From: an uncultured Clostridia bacterium
GTDB taxonomy: Bacteria; Bacillota; Clostridia; TANB77; CAG-508
NCBI GenBank assembly: GCA_934149165.1
Contig: CAKPDY010000027.1
Coordinates: 1-21,665 of the forward strand
Direction of reading: 5' to 3'
DNA: 21,665 nucleotides
Numbering within the stretch: position 1 is the stretch's first letter; the number at the start of each line of letters is the position of its first letter. Positions 8,312-15,882 of this stretch are shown piece after piece. A program made the position numbers and the translations under genes. The notes beneath the pieces were generated by a model. That model saw only the letters and a list, made by a program, of their open reading frames with translations, was not told where the DNA came from and ran no database searches.

Positions 8312-9040
8312 ATGAATCAAGAAATTAATAAAGGAAAAATAAAAATATTAAAAAAAGTAATAACTATTATTGTAGTACTAATTTTAATAGGAGCATTAGT
8401 ATATTTAATACCAATAATGAAGAATTTATCAACTACAGAAGGAAGAATAGAATTTAAAAATCAAGTACAAAGTTCAGGAATATTAGGAATGTTATCATTA
8501 TTTGCCTTGCAAGTAGCACAAATATTTTTATTTATATTACCTGGCGAACCAATTGAAATTCTTGCAGGTATGTGTTATGGAGGAATAGGTGGTACAATTT
8601 TTATTATGGCATCTGTAGCAATTATATCAACAGCCATATTCTATTTAGTAAGAAAATTTGGTAAAAAATTTGTATATGAATTTTGTAATAAAGAAAAAGT
8701 ACAAAAAATAGAAAACAGCAAATTATTCCAAGATCCCAAAAAGATTGAAATTATAATGTTAATTTTATTTTTAATACCAGGAACTCCAAAAGATTTACTT
8801 ACATATATTGCAGGATTACTTCCTATAAAGCCTTCAAAATTTATACTTATTTCCACATTTGCAAGAATTCCATCAATAATATCTTCAACATTTGCAGGGG
8901 AAAAAATTCTTACTGGAAATTTGAAAATGGCAGTTATAATATATGGAGCTATAATTGCAATAGTAGTAGCCTTTGTGTATATTATAAATAAATTAGATAA
9001 GAATGGAACAACTAAAGAGGCTATAAAGATTATAAAATAA
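8312..9040 (+). CDS. TVP38/TMEM64 (VTT/DedA-like) membrane protein
   Basis: 242 residues with about five hydrophobic segments. The family signature is seen in LPGEPIEILAGMCYG with GGTIFIMAS and a following FYLVRKFGKKF, and in the second half IPGTPKDLLTYIAGLLP with FARIPSIISSTFAG. Such proteins act in the cytoplasmic membrane; some relatives move lipids across the bilayer. The ATG at 8312 follows GGGAGAAG at 8293-8300. TATAAT lies at 8250-8255, with no good -35. The gene stands alone before the response regulator, 118 bases apart with a separate promoter. Confidence 0.85.
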   Translation: MNQEINKGKIKILKKVITIIVVLILIGALVYLIPIMKNLSTTEGRIEFKNQVQSSGILGMLSLFALQVAQIFLFILPGEPIEILAGMCYGGIGGTIFIMASVAIISTAIFYLVRKFGKKFVYEFCNKEKVQKIENSKLFQDPKKIEIIMLILFLIPGTPKDLLTYIAGLLPIKPSKFILISTFARIPSIISSTFAGEKILTGNLKMAVIIYGAIIAIVVAFVYIINKLDKNGTTKEAIKIIK

Positions 9041-9055
9041 TTAATATAAAAGCTA

Positions 9056-9084
9056 TTGATTTTTACACTAAAAATTGCTATAAT
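9056..9084 (+). promoter_or_regulatory. Promoter of the response regulator gene
   Basis: TTGATT (9056-9061), 17 bases, TATAAT (9079-9084). Confidence 0.7.
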
Positions 9085-9158
9085 ATAAACATATTATGTA
9101 AAACGAGAAACGAATTTAAAAATATAATAAAAAAGAAAGGAAAATATGTAAATATATT

Positions 9159-9842
9159 ATGAGTAAATTAAAAATACTAGTAGTAGAAGATGATATAACA
9201 ATAACAGAAGGATTAAAATATTTACTACAAAAAGAAAATTATGAACCATATATAATTACAAGCCAAAAAGAAGCAATAGAATTTATAAATACTAAAAATT
9301 TTGATATAGCACTTTTAGATGTTCAATTACCAGATGGAACAGGATTTGAAATTTGCAAACATATAAAACAAATTGCAGATAAACCAATTATATTTATTTC
9401 AGGAAGAACAGAAGAAGTAAATATAATATATGGATTAGACATTGGAGCAGACGATTATATAATAAAACCATACAGAAACTATGAGCTAATTTCAAGAATA
9501 AAATCAGTTTTAAGAAGATATAATAACAATAATGAAAATGGAAACATAATTAAATATAGAAATATAAAGGTTGATATTGAAAAAGCAAAGGTATATAAAG
9601 ATTTAGAAGAAGTATTTTTAACAAACTTAGAATACAGAATACTGCTAATGTTTTTAAATAATATAAATAGATTAATAACAAGAGAAGAAATATTAGAAAA
9701 AGTATGGGATATAGATGCAAACTTTGTTAATGATAATACATTATCTGTATATATAAAAAGATTAAGATTGAAAATTGGAGATAATGATGAAACTCAAATG
9801 ATAAAAACAATTAGAGGAATAGGATATATATTAAATAAGTGA
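9159..9842 (+). CDS. OmpR/PhoB-family response regulator, orphan
   Basis: 227 residues. Receiver domain at about 1-118: acidic pair D11/D12 (VVEDD), phosphate-accepting D54 (ALLDVQLPDG) and the conserved Lys in IIKPYRN near 104. A winged-helix DNA-binding domain follows (LTNLEYRILLMFLNN, ITREEILEKVWD, LSVYIKRLRLKIG, IKTIRGIGYIL). No histidine kinase gene is next to it in the window; it is followed by a terminator. AGAAAGG lies about 17 bases before the ATG, a long spacing. The target genes are unknown; the neighbouring acetyltransferase or TVP38 gene are possible candidates by position only. Confidence 0.9.
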   Translation: MSKLKILVVEDDITITEGLKYLLQKENYEPYIITSQKEAIEFINTKNFDIALLDVQLPDGTGFEICKHIKQIADKPIIFISGRTEEVNIIYGLDIGADDYIIKPYRNYELISRIKSVLRRYNNNNENGNIIKYRNIKVDIEKAKVYKDLEEVFLTNLEYRILLMFLNNINRLITREEILEKVWDIDANFVNDNTLSVYIKRLRLKIGDNDETQMIKTIRGIGYILNK

Positions 9843-9868
9843 CTAAAATGTTAGAGTTTTAGTCACTT
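9837..9868 (+). terminator. Terminator overlapping the response regulator stop codon
   Basis: Perfect 12-bp stem AAGTGACTAAAA/TTTTAGTCACTT with eight-base loop. The TGA stop (9840-9842) lies inside the left arm. The T run after the stem is poor, so strength is uncertain. Confidence 0.7.
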
Positions 9869-9969
9869 ATTTGTCATATAATTATAATATAATAGTTTTA
9901 TGATACTAAAATCATACAGTATACATAAAAAATTACATTTGTATTAAATGAAAGGGGAAAATTGTGTAA

Positions 9970-10539
9970 ATGAAAAGCTTTAAGACAAATAATGTTATAG
10001 TCAGAAGATTTGAAATGAATGATTTAGAAGATGTACATTACAATATTTTAATGCATGATGATGTTACAGATATGTCTAATTCAAAATCATACAACGATAT
10101 TAACGAAAGCAAAGTAATATTAAGGTCAGCTATTAATGAATATTATACAGAAGAACCAGTATGGGCAGTAGAGGATAAGAAAACCAAATGTTTAGTGGGA
10201 TATATACGAGTTATTAATTATTCAAAAAAGAATAAAAAATGTCATTTAACTTGGGCGGTTGCACATAAATATTGGGATTCAAATTTTATGAAAGATGCAC
10301 TAATTCAAATTATGAATTTTTTATTTACTAAAAAAGGGATAGAACTTATAGTTAGTTCATATTATGAACAAAATATGATTAGTAGTATTATATTAGAAGG
10401 TATAGGAATGAAGAAAGAAGCTGTTCTTAGAGATAGAAGAATAAACGAAAAAACAAATGAAAAGGAAAATTTTGTTATTTATTCTATAAGCAAACAAGAA
10501 TTTTTCCAAAGTTATACAAAGGTAAAAAAAATTTTGTAA
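9970..10539 (+). CDS. GNAT-family N-acetyltransferase (RimJ/RimL-like)
   Basis: 189 residues. Pattern of the Acetyltransf_3 group: N-terminal VIVRRFEMNDLEDV, central WAVEDKKTKCLVGYIRV strand pair, the acetyl-CoA-binding region around HLTWAVAHKYWDSNFMKDALIQIMNFLF, and IILEGIGMKKEAVLRDR. Such enzymes acetylate N-termini, small amines or antibiotics; the substrate cannot be told. In place of the usual R/Q-x-x-G-x-G/A loop the sequence is degenerate (WDSNFM), so acetyl-CoA binding may be altered. GGGG lies at 9954-9957, 12 bases from the ATG. Confidence 0.8.
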   Translation: MKSFKTNNVIVRRFEMNDLEDVHYNILMHDDVTDMSNSKSYNDINESKVILRSAINEYYTEEPVWAVEDKKTKCLVGYIRVINYSKKNKKCHLTWAVAHKYWDSNFMKDALIQIMNFLFTKKGIELIVSSYYEQNMISSIILEGIGMKKEAVLRDRRINEKTNEKENFVIYSISKQEFFQSYTKVKKIL

Positions 10540-10609
10540 ATTTTGCTAACATTAAAAAATGTTATAAAAATTAAGAAATAGTTCATAATAAATATGGGAG
10601 GGATTTATT

Positions 10610-10780
10610 ATGGATAAAAGTCAAAAAATAAATTGTACAGTGGGAAGCTGTAAATTTAATAATACAGATAAAGAAGAATGTATTTTAAAACAAATAATTG
10701 TTACTCCAACACAAGATTGCAATACTAAAACTGCAGATGAATCTATGTGTAGCAGTTATGAATGTGAAAATAAATTTTAA
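10610..10780 (+). CDS. DUF1540-type small Cys-rich protein
   Basis: 56 residues with six cysteines at 9, 14, 24, 37, 47 and 52 (NCTVGSCKFN...EEC...TQDC...MCSSYEC). This matches the DUF1540 pattern, small probably metal-binding proteins of Clostridia, often linked to sporulation. A strong GGGAGGG (10596-10602) precedes the ATG by seven bases. A terminator follows directly. No partner gene is evident. Confidence 0.85.
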   Translation: MDKSQKINCTVGSCKFNNTDKEECILKQIIVTPTQDCNTKTADESMCSSYECENKF

Positions 10781-10784
10781 TGTT

Positions 10785-10829
10785 AATACTGTTTGGCTGT
10801 ATATGAATATTGGCTAAACAGTATTTTTT
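10785..10829 (+). terminator. Terminator of the DUF1540 gene
   Basis: Perfect 10-bp stem AATACTGTTT/AAACAGTATT with a 21-base loop, followed by TTTT. Confidence 0.8.
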
Positions 10830-10897
10830 ATGTTTATTTATTATACAATTCAAATTTAAACTTTAACAAAAAAATGACAAAATTCAACAAAAAAGGA

Positions 10898-10926
10898 TTG
10901 AAAAATATAAACATATATATTATAAT
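10898..10926 (+). promoter_or_regulatory. Promoter of the beta-CASP RNase gene
   Basis: TTGAAA (10898-10903), 17 bases, TATAAT (10921-10926). A close match to consensus, so transcription should be strong. Confidence 0.75.
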
Positions 10927-10977
10927 TTGATTAGCAAAAACATATATTAAATATCAAAATTGATAATTAAGAAGGGA

Positions 10978-10997
10978 GGTTCCACATATGGGGAACC
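10978..10997 (+). promoter_or_regulatory. Near-palindromic hairpin covering the ribosome site and start codon of the RNase gene
   Basis: GGTTCC and GGAACC flank CATATG with one extra base on each side; ATG 10988 sits in the loop. The left arm begins within GGGAGG (10974-10979). The right arm ends at the first base of the CGG codon (10997). It could lower initiation or be a DNA operator. Confidence 0.55.
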
Positions 10998-12418
10998 GGC
11001 ACAAATTTAGTGCAGATATAACTTCATTTCATCAAAATGTGAGTGGAAGTTGTACATTAATATCTGTACATTGTCCAAAAGAAAAAATCAACTTTTTAGT
11101 GGATTTTGGATTGTTTCAGAGGGAAGAGGAAAGTAAAAAAGAAGACAAGAATTATGAAAAGCTTCCTTTTAATCCTCAAAATGTAAATTTTGTTATACTT
11201 ACGCATAATCATGCAGACCATGTTGGAAGAGTACCATTGTTGTATAAAAATGGATATTTTGGAAAAGTTTATGCAACACATGATACAAAGAAAATGATGT
11301 TTCTTTCTTTGGAAGACAATCAGAAAATTATAGAAATAAACGCAAAAAAAGAAAACAAAAAACCTTTGTATAATGAATTTGATAAACAGCATACATTGGA
11401 AAATATTATCACATACGATTTTTGCGAAACCTTTACTCCACATGAAGGAGTGAAAGTAACATTTCTTAAAAATGCACACTTGATAGGTGCAGCACTTATA
11501 TTAGTTCAATTATCTTGTGAAGGTTATGATGATATTAATCTGCTTTTTACAGGAGATTACAAAGAACATAATGTATTTTTTGAAACTCCAAAATTTGTTC
11601 CAGAATGGATTTCAAAATTACCAAGATTGCATATTATATGTGAATCAACATATGGTGTAATTGACTCTTCAGACAATGAATATGTATTTGAAGATAATAT
11701 ATTCAAATGGCTGAAACAGGGCAAACAGACTATTCTTATACCAGCGTTGTCATTAGGAAGATTCCAGGAAATAGCATATACATTGAAAACCATGCAGGAA
11801 AAAGGTATAATCGATAAAAACATACCAATTAGATTTGATGGCAGTTTGGCTATAAAATACAATAATTTGTATAAATACAGTTTAAACATATCAGAGAATA
11901 TGAAAGATTTTATGCCTTACAATTATATGTATGTTGATAACGCAATTAGAAACAATATTATTGCTTCTGAAAATACGCAAATAATAGTTACAACATCAGG
12001 AATGGGAAGCTTTGGTCCAGCACAAGAGTATATTCCAAAATTAATTGAGCGTGATAATGTGGGAATACATTTCACAAGTTATGTTGCAGAGGGAACTTTG
12101 GGCTATAAACTCTTAAAGCACAAAAATGATGAATTTGTAACAATTAATTCAGTTGTGAAAGAAAATAAAGCTGAAATTGCGACAACAAGAGAATTTTCAA
12201 GTCATGCTAAAAGAGATGAGTTGGTAAATTTTATAAAACAATTTGAAAATGTAAGAACAGTATTAATTAATCACGGTGAGGTTAATGTGAAAGAAAAATT
12301 TGCAAATTACTGTAAACATAATCTGAAAAACACAAAAGATATTGCAATACTTGGCACAGGTTATACAATAAGACTTAATACCTGGGGTATTGTAAAATCG
12401 ATTTATGAAAAGTATTAA
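10988..12418 (+). CDS. MBL-fold beta-CASP ribonuclease (CPSF-73/YSH1-like), with in-frame CGG at codon 4
   Basis: 476 residues, a zinc-dependent RNA-cleaving family. Metallo-beta-lactamase motifs: GSCTLI (20-25), HNHADH (73-78), H164 in AHLIGAAL, D190 in LFTGDY. beta-CASP parts follow: ESTYG (219-223), FSSHAKRDEL and INHGEV near the C-terminus with their conserved His. All metal ligands appear present. AAGGGAGG precedes ATG 10988. The gene begins ATG GGG AAC CGG CAC; CGG is read as an ordinary triplet in the intact frame, whereas a +1 shift there reaches TAA at 11019. Base use is locally richer in G+C than neighbours (24 of 60 at 11701-11760), suggesting a different origin. It is monocistronic, with its own promoter and terminator. 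Confidence 0.85.
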   Translation: MGNRHKFSADITSFHQNVSGSCTLISVHCPKEKINFLVDFGLFQREEESKKEDKNYEKLPFNPQNVNFVILTHNHADHVGRVPLLYKNGYFGKVYATHDTKKMMFLSLEDNQKIIEINAKKENKKPLYNEFDKQHTLENIITYDFCETFTPHEGVKVTFLKNAHLIGAALILVQLSCEGYDDINLLFTGDYKEHNVFFETPKFVPEWISKLPRLHIICESTYGVIDSSDNEYVFEDNIFKWLKQGKQTILIPALSLGRFQEIAYTLKTMQEKGIIDKNIPIRFDGSLAIKYNNLYKYSLNISENMKDFMPYNYMYVDNAIRNNIIASENTQIIVTTSGMGSFGPAQEYIPKLIERDNVGIHFTSYVAEGTLGYKLLKHKNDEFVTINSVVKENKAEIATTREFSSHAKRDELVNFIKQFENVRTVLINHGEVNVKEKFANYCKHNLKNTKDIAILGTGYTIRLNTWGIVKSIYEKY

Positions 12419-12423
12419 AAAAT

Positions 12424-12464
12424 AAAACTGGAGAAAAATGTAAAAATTTTTCTTCAGTTTTTTT
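12424..12464 (+). terminator. Terminator of the beta-CASP RNase gene
   Basis: A 16-bp stem (AAAACTGGAGAAAAAT with ATTTTTCTTCAGTTTT, one G-T pair) and a seven T run. Confidence 0.9.
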
Positions 12465-12549
12465 ATATGGTAGTTACATTCATACTAAAAATAGTCTGGC
12501 AAAGTAAAATATAATAACATTAAAAAATGGTAACAATGTAAAAAATGCA

Positions 12550-12578
12550 TTGACAAAAAATAAAAATAAAAATAAAAT
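12550..12578 (+). promoter_or_regulatory. Promoter of fba
   Basis: TTGACA (12550-12555), 17 bases, TAAAAT (12573-12578), about 60 bases before the gene. Confidence 0.65.
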
Positions 12579-12637
12579 AAAGAAAATTGCTAATAATAAA
12601 AATATACTTAGCAAAAAATTAAAGGAGGAAGAAAAAT

Positions 12638-13567
12638 ATGTCATTAGTAACAACAAAAGAAATGTTTGAAAAATCAATGAAAGAGAAATTTGCCATAGGG
12701 GCGTTTAATGTAAATAATATGGAAATAATACAAGCCATAGTAGATGCAGCAGCAAAAGAAAATTCACCAGTAATATTACAAGCATCACATAGTGCTATAA
12801 AATATGCAAGAATTCCATATTTGAAAAAAATGATAGAAGCAGCATTAGAGGAACATAATATACCAGTTGTATTACATTTAGATCATGGACCAGATTTTGA
12901 AACATGTAAAATGTGTATAGACAATGGGTTTACATCTGTAATGATAGATGGCTCAAAATATGATTTTGAAGAAAATGTGGCATTAACAAAAAAAGTTGTA
13001 GAATATGCACATTCTAAAGGGGTTGTAGTAGAAGCAGAATTGGGAAAATTAGCAGGAATAGAAGATGATGTTAATGTATCAGCAAATGATGCAATGTATA
13101 CAGACCCTAAGCAAGCTAAAGAATTTGTAGAAAGAACAGGTTGTGATTCTTTAGCAATAGCAATAGGAACAAGTCATGGTGCATATAAATTTAAAGGTGA
13201 AGCAAAATTAAGGTTTGATATATTAAAGCAAGTAAAAGAATTAATACCAAATACACCAATAGTTTTACATGGTGCATCAACAGTTATTCCTGAACTTGTG
13301 CAGTTGTGTAATGAAAATGGAGGCGAAATACCTGGGGCAAAGGGTGTTCCAGACGAAATATTACATCAAGCAAGTCTTGAAGGAGTATCAAAAATAAATG
13401 TAGATACAGACTTAAGATTAGCAATGACAGGAGCAATTAGAAAAGTATTTAATAATGATCCTTCTATTTTTGATCCAAGAAAATACTTAGCACCTGCAAG
13501 AGATTTAATACAACAAACTGTTGAACACAAAATAAAAGATGTTTTTGGTTCAAGTAATAAAGCATAG
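12638..13567 (+). CDS. fba: Class II fructose-1,6-bisphosphate aldolase
   Basis: Zinc-dependent cleavage of fructose-1,6-bisphosphate to dihydroxyacetone phosphate and glyceraldehyde-3-phosphate in glycolysis and gluconeogenesis. 309 residues, typical. Catalytic D82 and zinc ligands H83, E134, H180 and H211 are visible in HLDHGPD, VEAELGKLAG, GTSHGAYK and VLHGAST; NVDTDLR near the C-terminus binds phosphate. GGAGGA lies eight bases before ATG. It is monocistronic between a promoter at 12550 and a terminator at 13576. The related tagatose-bisphosphate aldolase is less likely given the length and motifs. Confidence 0.95.
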   Translation: MSLVTTKEMFEKSMKEKFAIGAFNVNNMEIIQAIVDAAAKENSPVILQASHSAIKYARIPYLKKMIEAALEEHNIPVVLHLDHGPDFETCKMCIDNGFTSVMIDGSKYDFEENVALTKKVVEYAHSKGVVVEAELGKLAGIEDDVNVSANDAMYTDPKQAKEFVERTGCDSLAIAIGTSHGAYKFKGEAKLRFDILKQVKELIPNTPIVLHGASTVIPELVQLCNENGGEIPGAKGVPDEILHQASLEGVSKINVDTDLRLAMTGAIRKVFNNDPSIFDPRKYLAPARDLIQQTVEHKIKDVFGSSNKA

Positions 13568-13575
13568 AAATACAA

Positions 13576-13619
13576 AAGAACATATTTGAAAAATTATTTT
13601 AAATATGTTCTTAATTTTT
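13576..13619 (+). terminator. Terminator after fba
   Basis: Perfect 12-bp stem AAGAACATATTT/AAATATGTTCTT with 13-base loop followed by AATTTTT. It ends at the ribosome site of dtd, so dtd may depend on read-through. Confidence 0.75.
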
Positions 13620-13632
13620 AGGAGTGATTAAT

Positions 13633-14067
13633 TTGAAAATAATAATACAAAGGGTTTTGAATTCAAGTGTAGAAGTAGATAATAAAATTGTTGGAAAAAT
13701 AAATAAAGGTTTTTTAGTTTTATTAGGGATAAAAAAGGGAGATACAAAAGAAGATGTTGAAAGGTTAGTAGATAAAATGTGCAAATTGAGAATATTTGAA
13801 GATGAGTATGGAAAAATGAATATTAATATAAAAGATATAAATGGTGAAATACTTGTAGTTTCACAATTTACACTATATGCAAATTGTACAAAAGGTAATA
13901 GACCAAGCTTTTTTGAAGCAGCCGAGCCAGAAGTTGCTAATGAATTATATGAGTATTTTAAACAGTTAGTACATAGAGAATTAGGAAAAGTACAATCTGG
14001 AATTTTTGGAGCAAATATGAAAGTTAATTTAGTAAATGATGGACCTGTTACTATTGAGCTTACTTAG
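13633..14067 (+). CDS. dtd: D-aminoacyl-tRNA deacylase
   Basis: Hydrolyses D-amino acids (such as D-Tyr) and glycine wrongly attached to tRNA. 144 residues from TTG 13633 (MKIIIQRVLNSSVEV), the family's normal N-terminus; AGGAG at 13620-13624 is eight bases before it. A GTG at 13624 overlaps that site and would add three residues, so it is rejected. The SQFTLYA motif is at 77-83 and the Gly-cisPro motif region NDGPVT at 135-140. No promoter is seen between the fba terminator and the gene. Confidence 0.95.
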   Translation: MKIIIQRVLNSSVEVDNKIVGKINKGFLVLLGIKKGDTKEDVERLVDKMCKLRIFEDEYGKMNINIKDINGEILVVSQFTLYANCTKGNRPSFFEAAEPEVANELYEYFKQLVHRELGKVQSGIFGANMKVNLVNDGPVTIELT

Positions 14068-14100
14068 ACATATGAATATACAAAAATTTAAATCCACCTA

Positions 14101-14129
14101 TTGACAAAATTGCTAAACCCTAGTATAAT
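14101..14129 (+). promoter_or_regulatory. Promoter of rpmF
   Basis: Perfect consensus TTGACA (14101-14106) and TATAAT (14124-14129) with 17 bases between, fitting a highly expressed ribosomal protein gene. Confidence 0.85.
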
Positions 14130-14207
14130 TTTAAAGTGACATTGAATTTGGTATAAATTAATAAAATAGAAATATACAATTCTAGATAACATAAGGGGGG
14201 ATTTAAA

Positions 14208-14393
14208 ATGGCACAACCAAAAAGAAGATGGTCAAAAGCAAGAACACATTTAAAAAGATCAACATGGCAATTAAAAGCAAAAAATTTGGTAGAATGTCCA
14301 CACTGCCACGAAGCAATGATGCAACATAGAGCTTGCACAAACTGTGGTTACTATAATGGAGAACAAGTAATATCAGTTAATGAAGCTGAATAA
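14208..14393 (+). CDS. rpmF: 50S ribosomal protein L32, zinc-binding form
   Basis: 61 residues starting MAQPKRRWSKARTHLKRS. Zinc-ribbon cysteines C30, C33, C43 and C46 (CPHC...CTNC) mark the zinc-binding version. Very strong AGGGGGG ribosome site. It stands alone here, whereas in many Firmicutes it follows the DUF177 (yceD) gene. It is closed by a perfect terminator. Confidence 0.97.
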   Translation: MAQPKRRWSKARTHLKRSTWQLKAKNLVECPHCHEAMMQHRACTNCGYYNGEQVISVNEAE

Positions 14394-14394
14394 T

Positions 14395-14432
14395 AAAAAA
14401 TAACACAATTAAATATAATTGTGTTATTTTTT
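14395..14432 (+). terminator. Terminator of rpmF
   Basis: Perfect 16-bp stem AAAAAATAACACAATT/AATTGTGTTATTTTTT with a six-base loop; symmetric, so it can act in both directions. Confidence 0.95.
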
Positions 14433-14449
14433 ATTATTTTCGGAAAAAC

Positions 14450-14479
14450 AAAAAGCACTGCAATAATGCGGTGCTTTTT
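14450..14479 (-). terminator. Terminator of the minus-strand PIN gene
   Basis: A 12-bp stem AAAAAGCACTGC/GCGGTGCTTTTT with loop AATAAT. A run of T lies on either strand's 3' side; it is 25 bases past the PIN stop codon. Confidence 0.85.
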
Positions 14480-14504
14480 GGAGGTTGTTATTTTACAAAT
14501 GTAC

Positions 14505-15734
14505 CTATTTAAGCATTTTGATTACATATTTAATGTATTCAACAGGAAGAGTATTAATTTCATCAATAGAAAAAACATTGCTATATTGCAAAATAGAATT
14601 ATTAGAATTATTTTGGCAATTTTGTATAATATAAGCCTCAATTTTAAACAATTCATTTTTGAATGTTAAAAAAATTACTGTTTCATTAGAGTGAATTTTA
14701 AAATAGTCTGCATTCTCAGGTATAACCTTAGGTTTTTTTTCACTATCTAAAACCAAAACATTTCCATAAGTTTTTAAGTTTTTTAACTTTATTCCACTAT
14801 GCTGTACAGAATAAAATGGCAAGGTAGAATACTTTTCTTTTACGGTTGTATTTGCAGATGAATTATTTGTTTTATGAAATTCTTCTGTAATTTCTTTTAT
14901 TTTTCCGAAGTACTCAGAATTAAACAACATTTCATATTCATATGAACAAGCTTTAAAATTAAGAGCAGTATGGAAATCTGATGTGAAAATTTTTGACTGA
15001 TACTTTTTTGAAAGTTCTCCAATTGAAAGTTTAGCATCAGTATCACTTATAAAAAGTGAATATTTATTTTCAACATCTGCAACAAAAAAATTAATAATTT
15101 TTCTGATTCTGTCAAAATGTTTATGTTTATCAAGGTTAACTGCAAAATCTGGAGTGATAATAAATTTACCGCCGTTAATACTGTTGGCAGTGGTAATAAT
15201 ATCTTCTATAGTGCAATTTTCGTTATCAATAATATCTGTGCTTAATATAATTGATTGTCCAGTAGGATCTGGTGAGTATTTAGAGGTATTCTTTGCAATT
15301 GAGATATTATTGAAAATAGTCACCTTTACATTGCATGACTTAGCTCTTAAGCCAAAACTGTAATCATATGTATATAACTCATATTTGTTTTTTATACATA
15401 ATGAAAGCAGTGTACTGTCAACATAACCATCTTTTTTCAAAACAATTATATTTGAGTAAGTTGAATTTGAATCTTTTAATATATAATATATTAAAAGATT
15501 GGCATTTTTAACAGCTTTAGCATTCCGTGCATCTGCAGCATGATAGTTTTTTTGCGATAATTTTTCTAATTCATCGAATGTTATTGATGTAAACAAATTA
15601 ATTTTTGTGGTATCTTCAAGCAAAGATTTAATTTTTGAATATTCCAGGTTGCATAATGAAGTATCCCACACTACAACAGATTTAGTACCTTCTGTGTTCT
15701 TCCGGTTAAGAATAGCAGGATTGTCAATTGACAT
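14505..15734 (-). CDS. PIN-domain protein, probably with two PIN-like domains; in-frame CGG at codons 11 and 70
   Basis: 409 residues. The first domain fits a PIN ribonuclease: D24 (VVVWDTS), E55 (ITFDELEKL), D106 (DGYVDSTLLSLCIKN) and D124 (LYTYDYSFGLRAKS). A second copy may lie at about 188-270: D196 (FIITPDFAVNL), D233 (SDTDAKLSIGELSKKY) and D253 (KIFTSDFHTALNFKA). A beta-rich C-terminal region of about 100 residues (GNVLVLDSEKKPKVIPE) follows. AGGAGG precedes ATG 15734 and a consensus promoter drives it. Codons 11 (15704-15702) and 70 (15527-15525) are CGG read in frame; a +1 shift at codon 11 hits TAG about ten codons later. It is divergent from der. RNA target unknown; stand-alone PIN proteins are often toxins, but no antitoxin gene is adjacent. 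Confidence 0.75.
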   Translation of the reverse strand: MSIDNPAILNRKNTEGTKSVVVWDTSLCNLEYSKIKSLLEDTTKINLFTSITFDELEKLSQKNYHAADARNAKAVKNANLLIYYILKDSNSTYSNIIVLKKDGYVDSTLLSLCIKNKYELYTYDYSFGLRAKSCNVKVTIFNNISIAKNTSKYSPDPTGQSIILSTDIIDNENCTIEDIITTANSINGGKFIITPDFAVNLDKHKHFDRIRKIINFFVADVENKYSLFISDTDAKLSIGELSKKYQSKIFTSDFHTALNFKACSYEYEMLFNSEYFGKIKEITEEFHKTNNSSANTTVKEKYSTLPFYSVQHSGIKLKNLKTYGNVLVLDSEKKPKVIPENADYFKIHSNETVIFLTFKNELFKIEAYIIQNCQNNSNNSILQYSNVFSIDEINTLPVEYIKYVIKMLK

Positions 15735-15778
15735 AAATTTAACCTCCTAATAATAAGTTCTCATAAAGAGATGGATGT

Positions 15779-15807
15779 ATTATATAACATATTTGTAATT
15801 ATGTCAA
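15779..15807 (-). promoter_or_regulatory. Promoter of the PIN gene
   Basis: On the minus strand, TTGACA (15807-15802) and TATAAT (15784-15779) separated by 17 bases: a full consensus match. Confidence 0.8.
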
Positions 15808-15832
15808 ATAAAATTTAAATATTTTATTTGAC
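15803..15832. promoter_or_regulatory. Perfect 12-bp-arm palindrome carrying both -35 boxes of divergent promoters
   Basis: GTCAAATAAAAT and ATTTTATTTGAC are separated by TTAAAT. The left arm contains the minus-strand TTGACA, the right arm the plus-strand TTGACT. A dimeric regulator bound here would affect both the PIN gene and der. Confidence 0.7.
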
Positions 15833-15856
15833 TAAAATAAAAAAATAGTATACAAT
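15828..15856 (+). promoter_or_regulatory. Promoter of der
   Basis: TTGACT (15828-15833), 17 bases, TACAAT (15851-15856), 27 bases before the ATG. Confidence 0.75.
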
Positions 15857-15882
15857 ATACAACATAAAAGAGGTGAAGAAAA

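Noticed and set aside
10988..11021. A CGG shift completing the beta-CASP RNase from another upstream frame
   Set aside because: CGG at 10997 is in the RNase frame itself, so a +1 shift leaves that frame and stops at 11019.
11096..11889. Minus-strand frames opposite the beta-CASP RNase
   Set aside because: Antisense to a complete conserved gene, with Phe/Cys-rich composition typical of shadow frames.
14421..14669. Plus-strand frame after rpmF
   Set aside because: It begins inside the rpmF terminator, runs antisense to the PIN gene and has no ribosome site.
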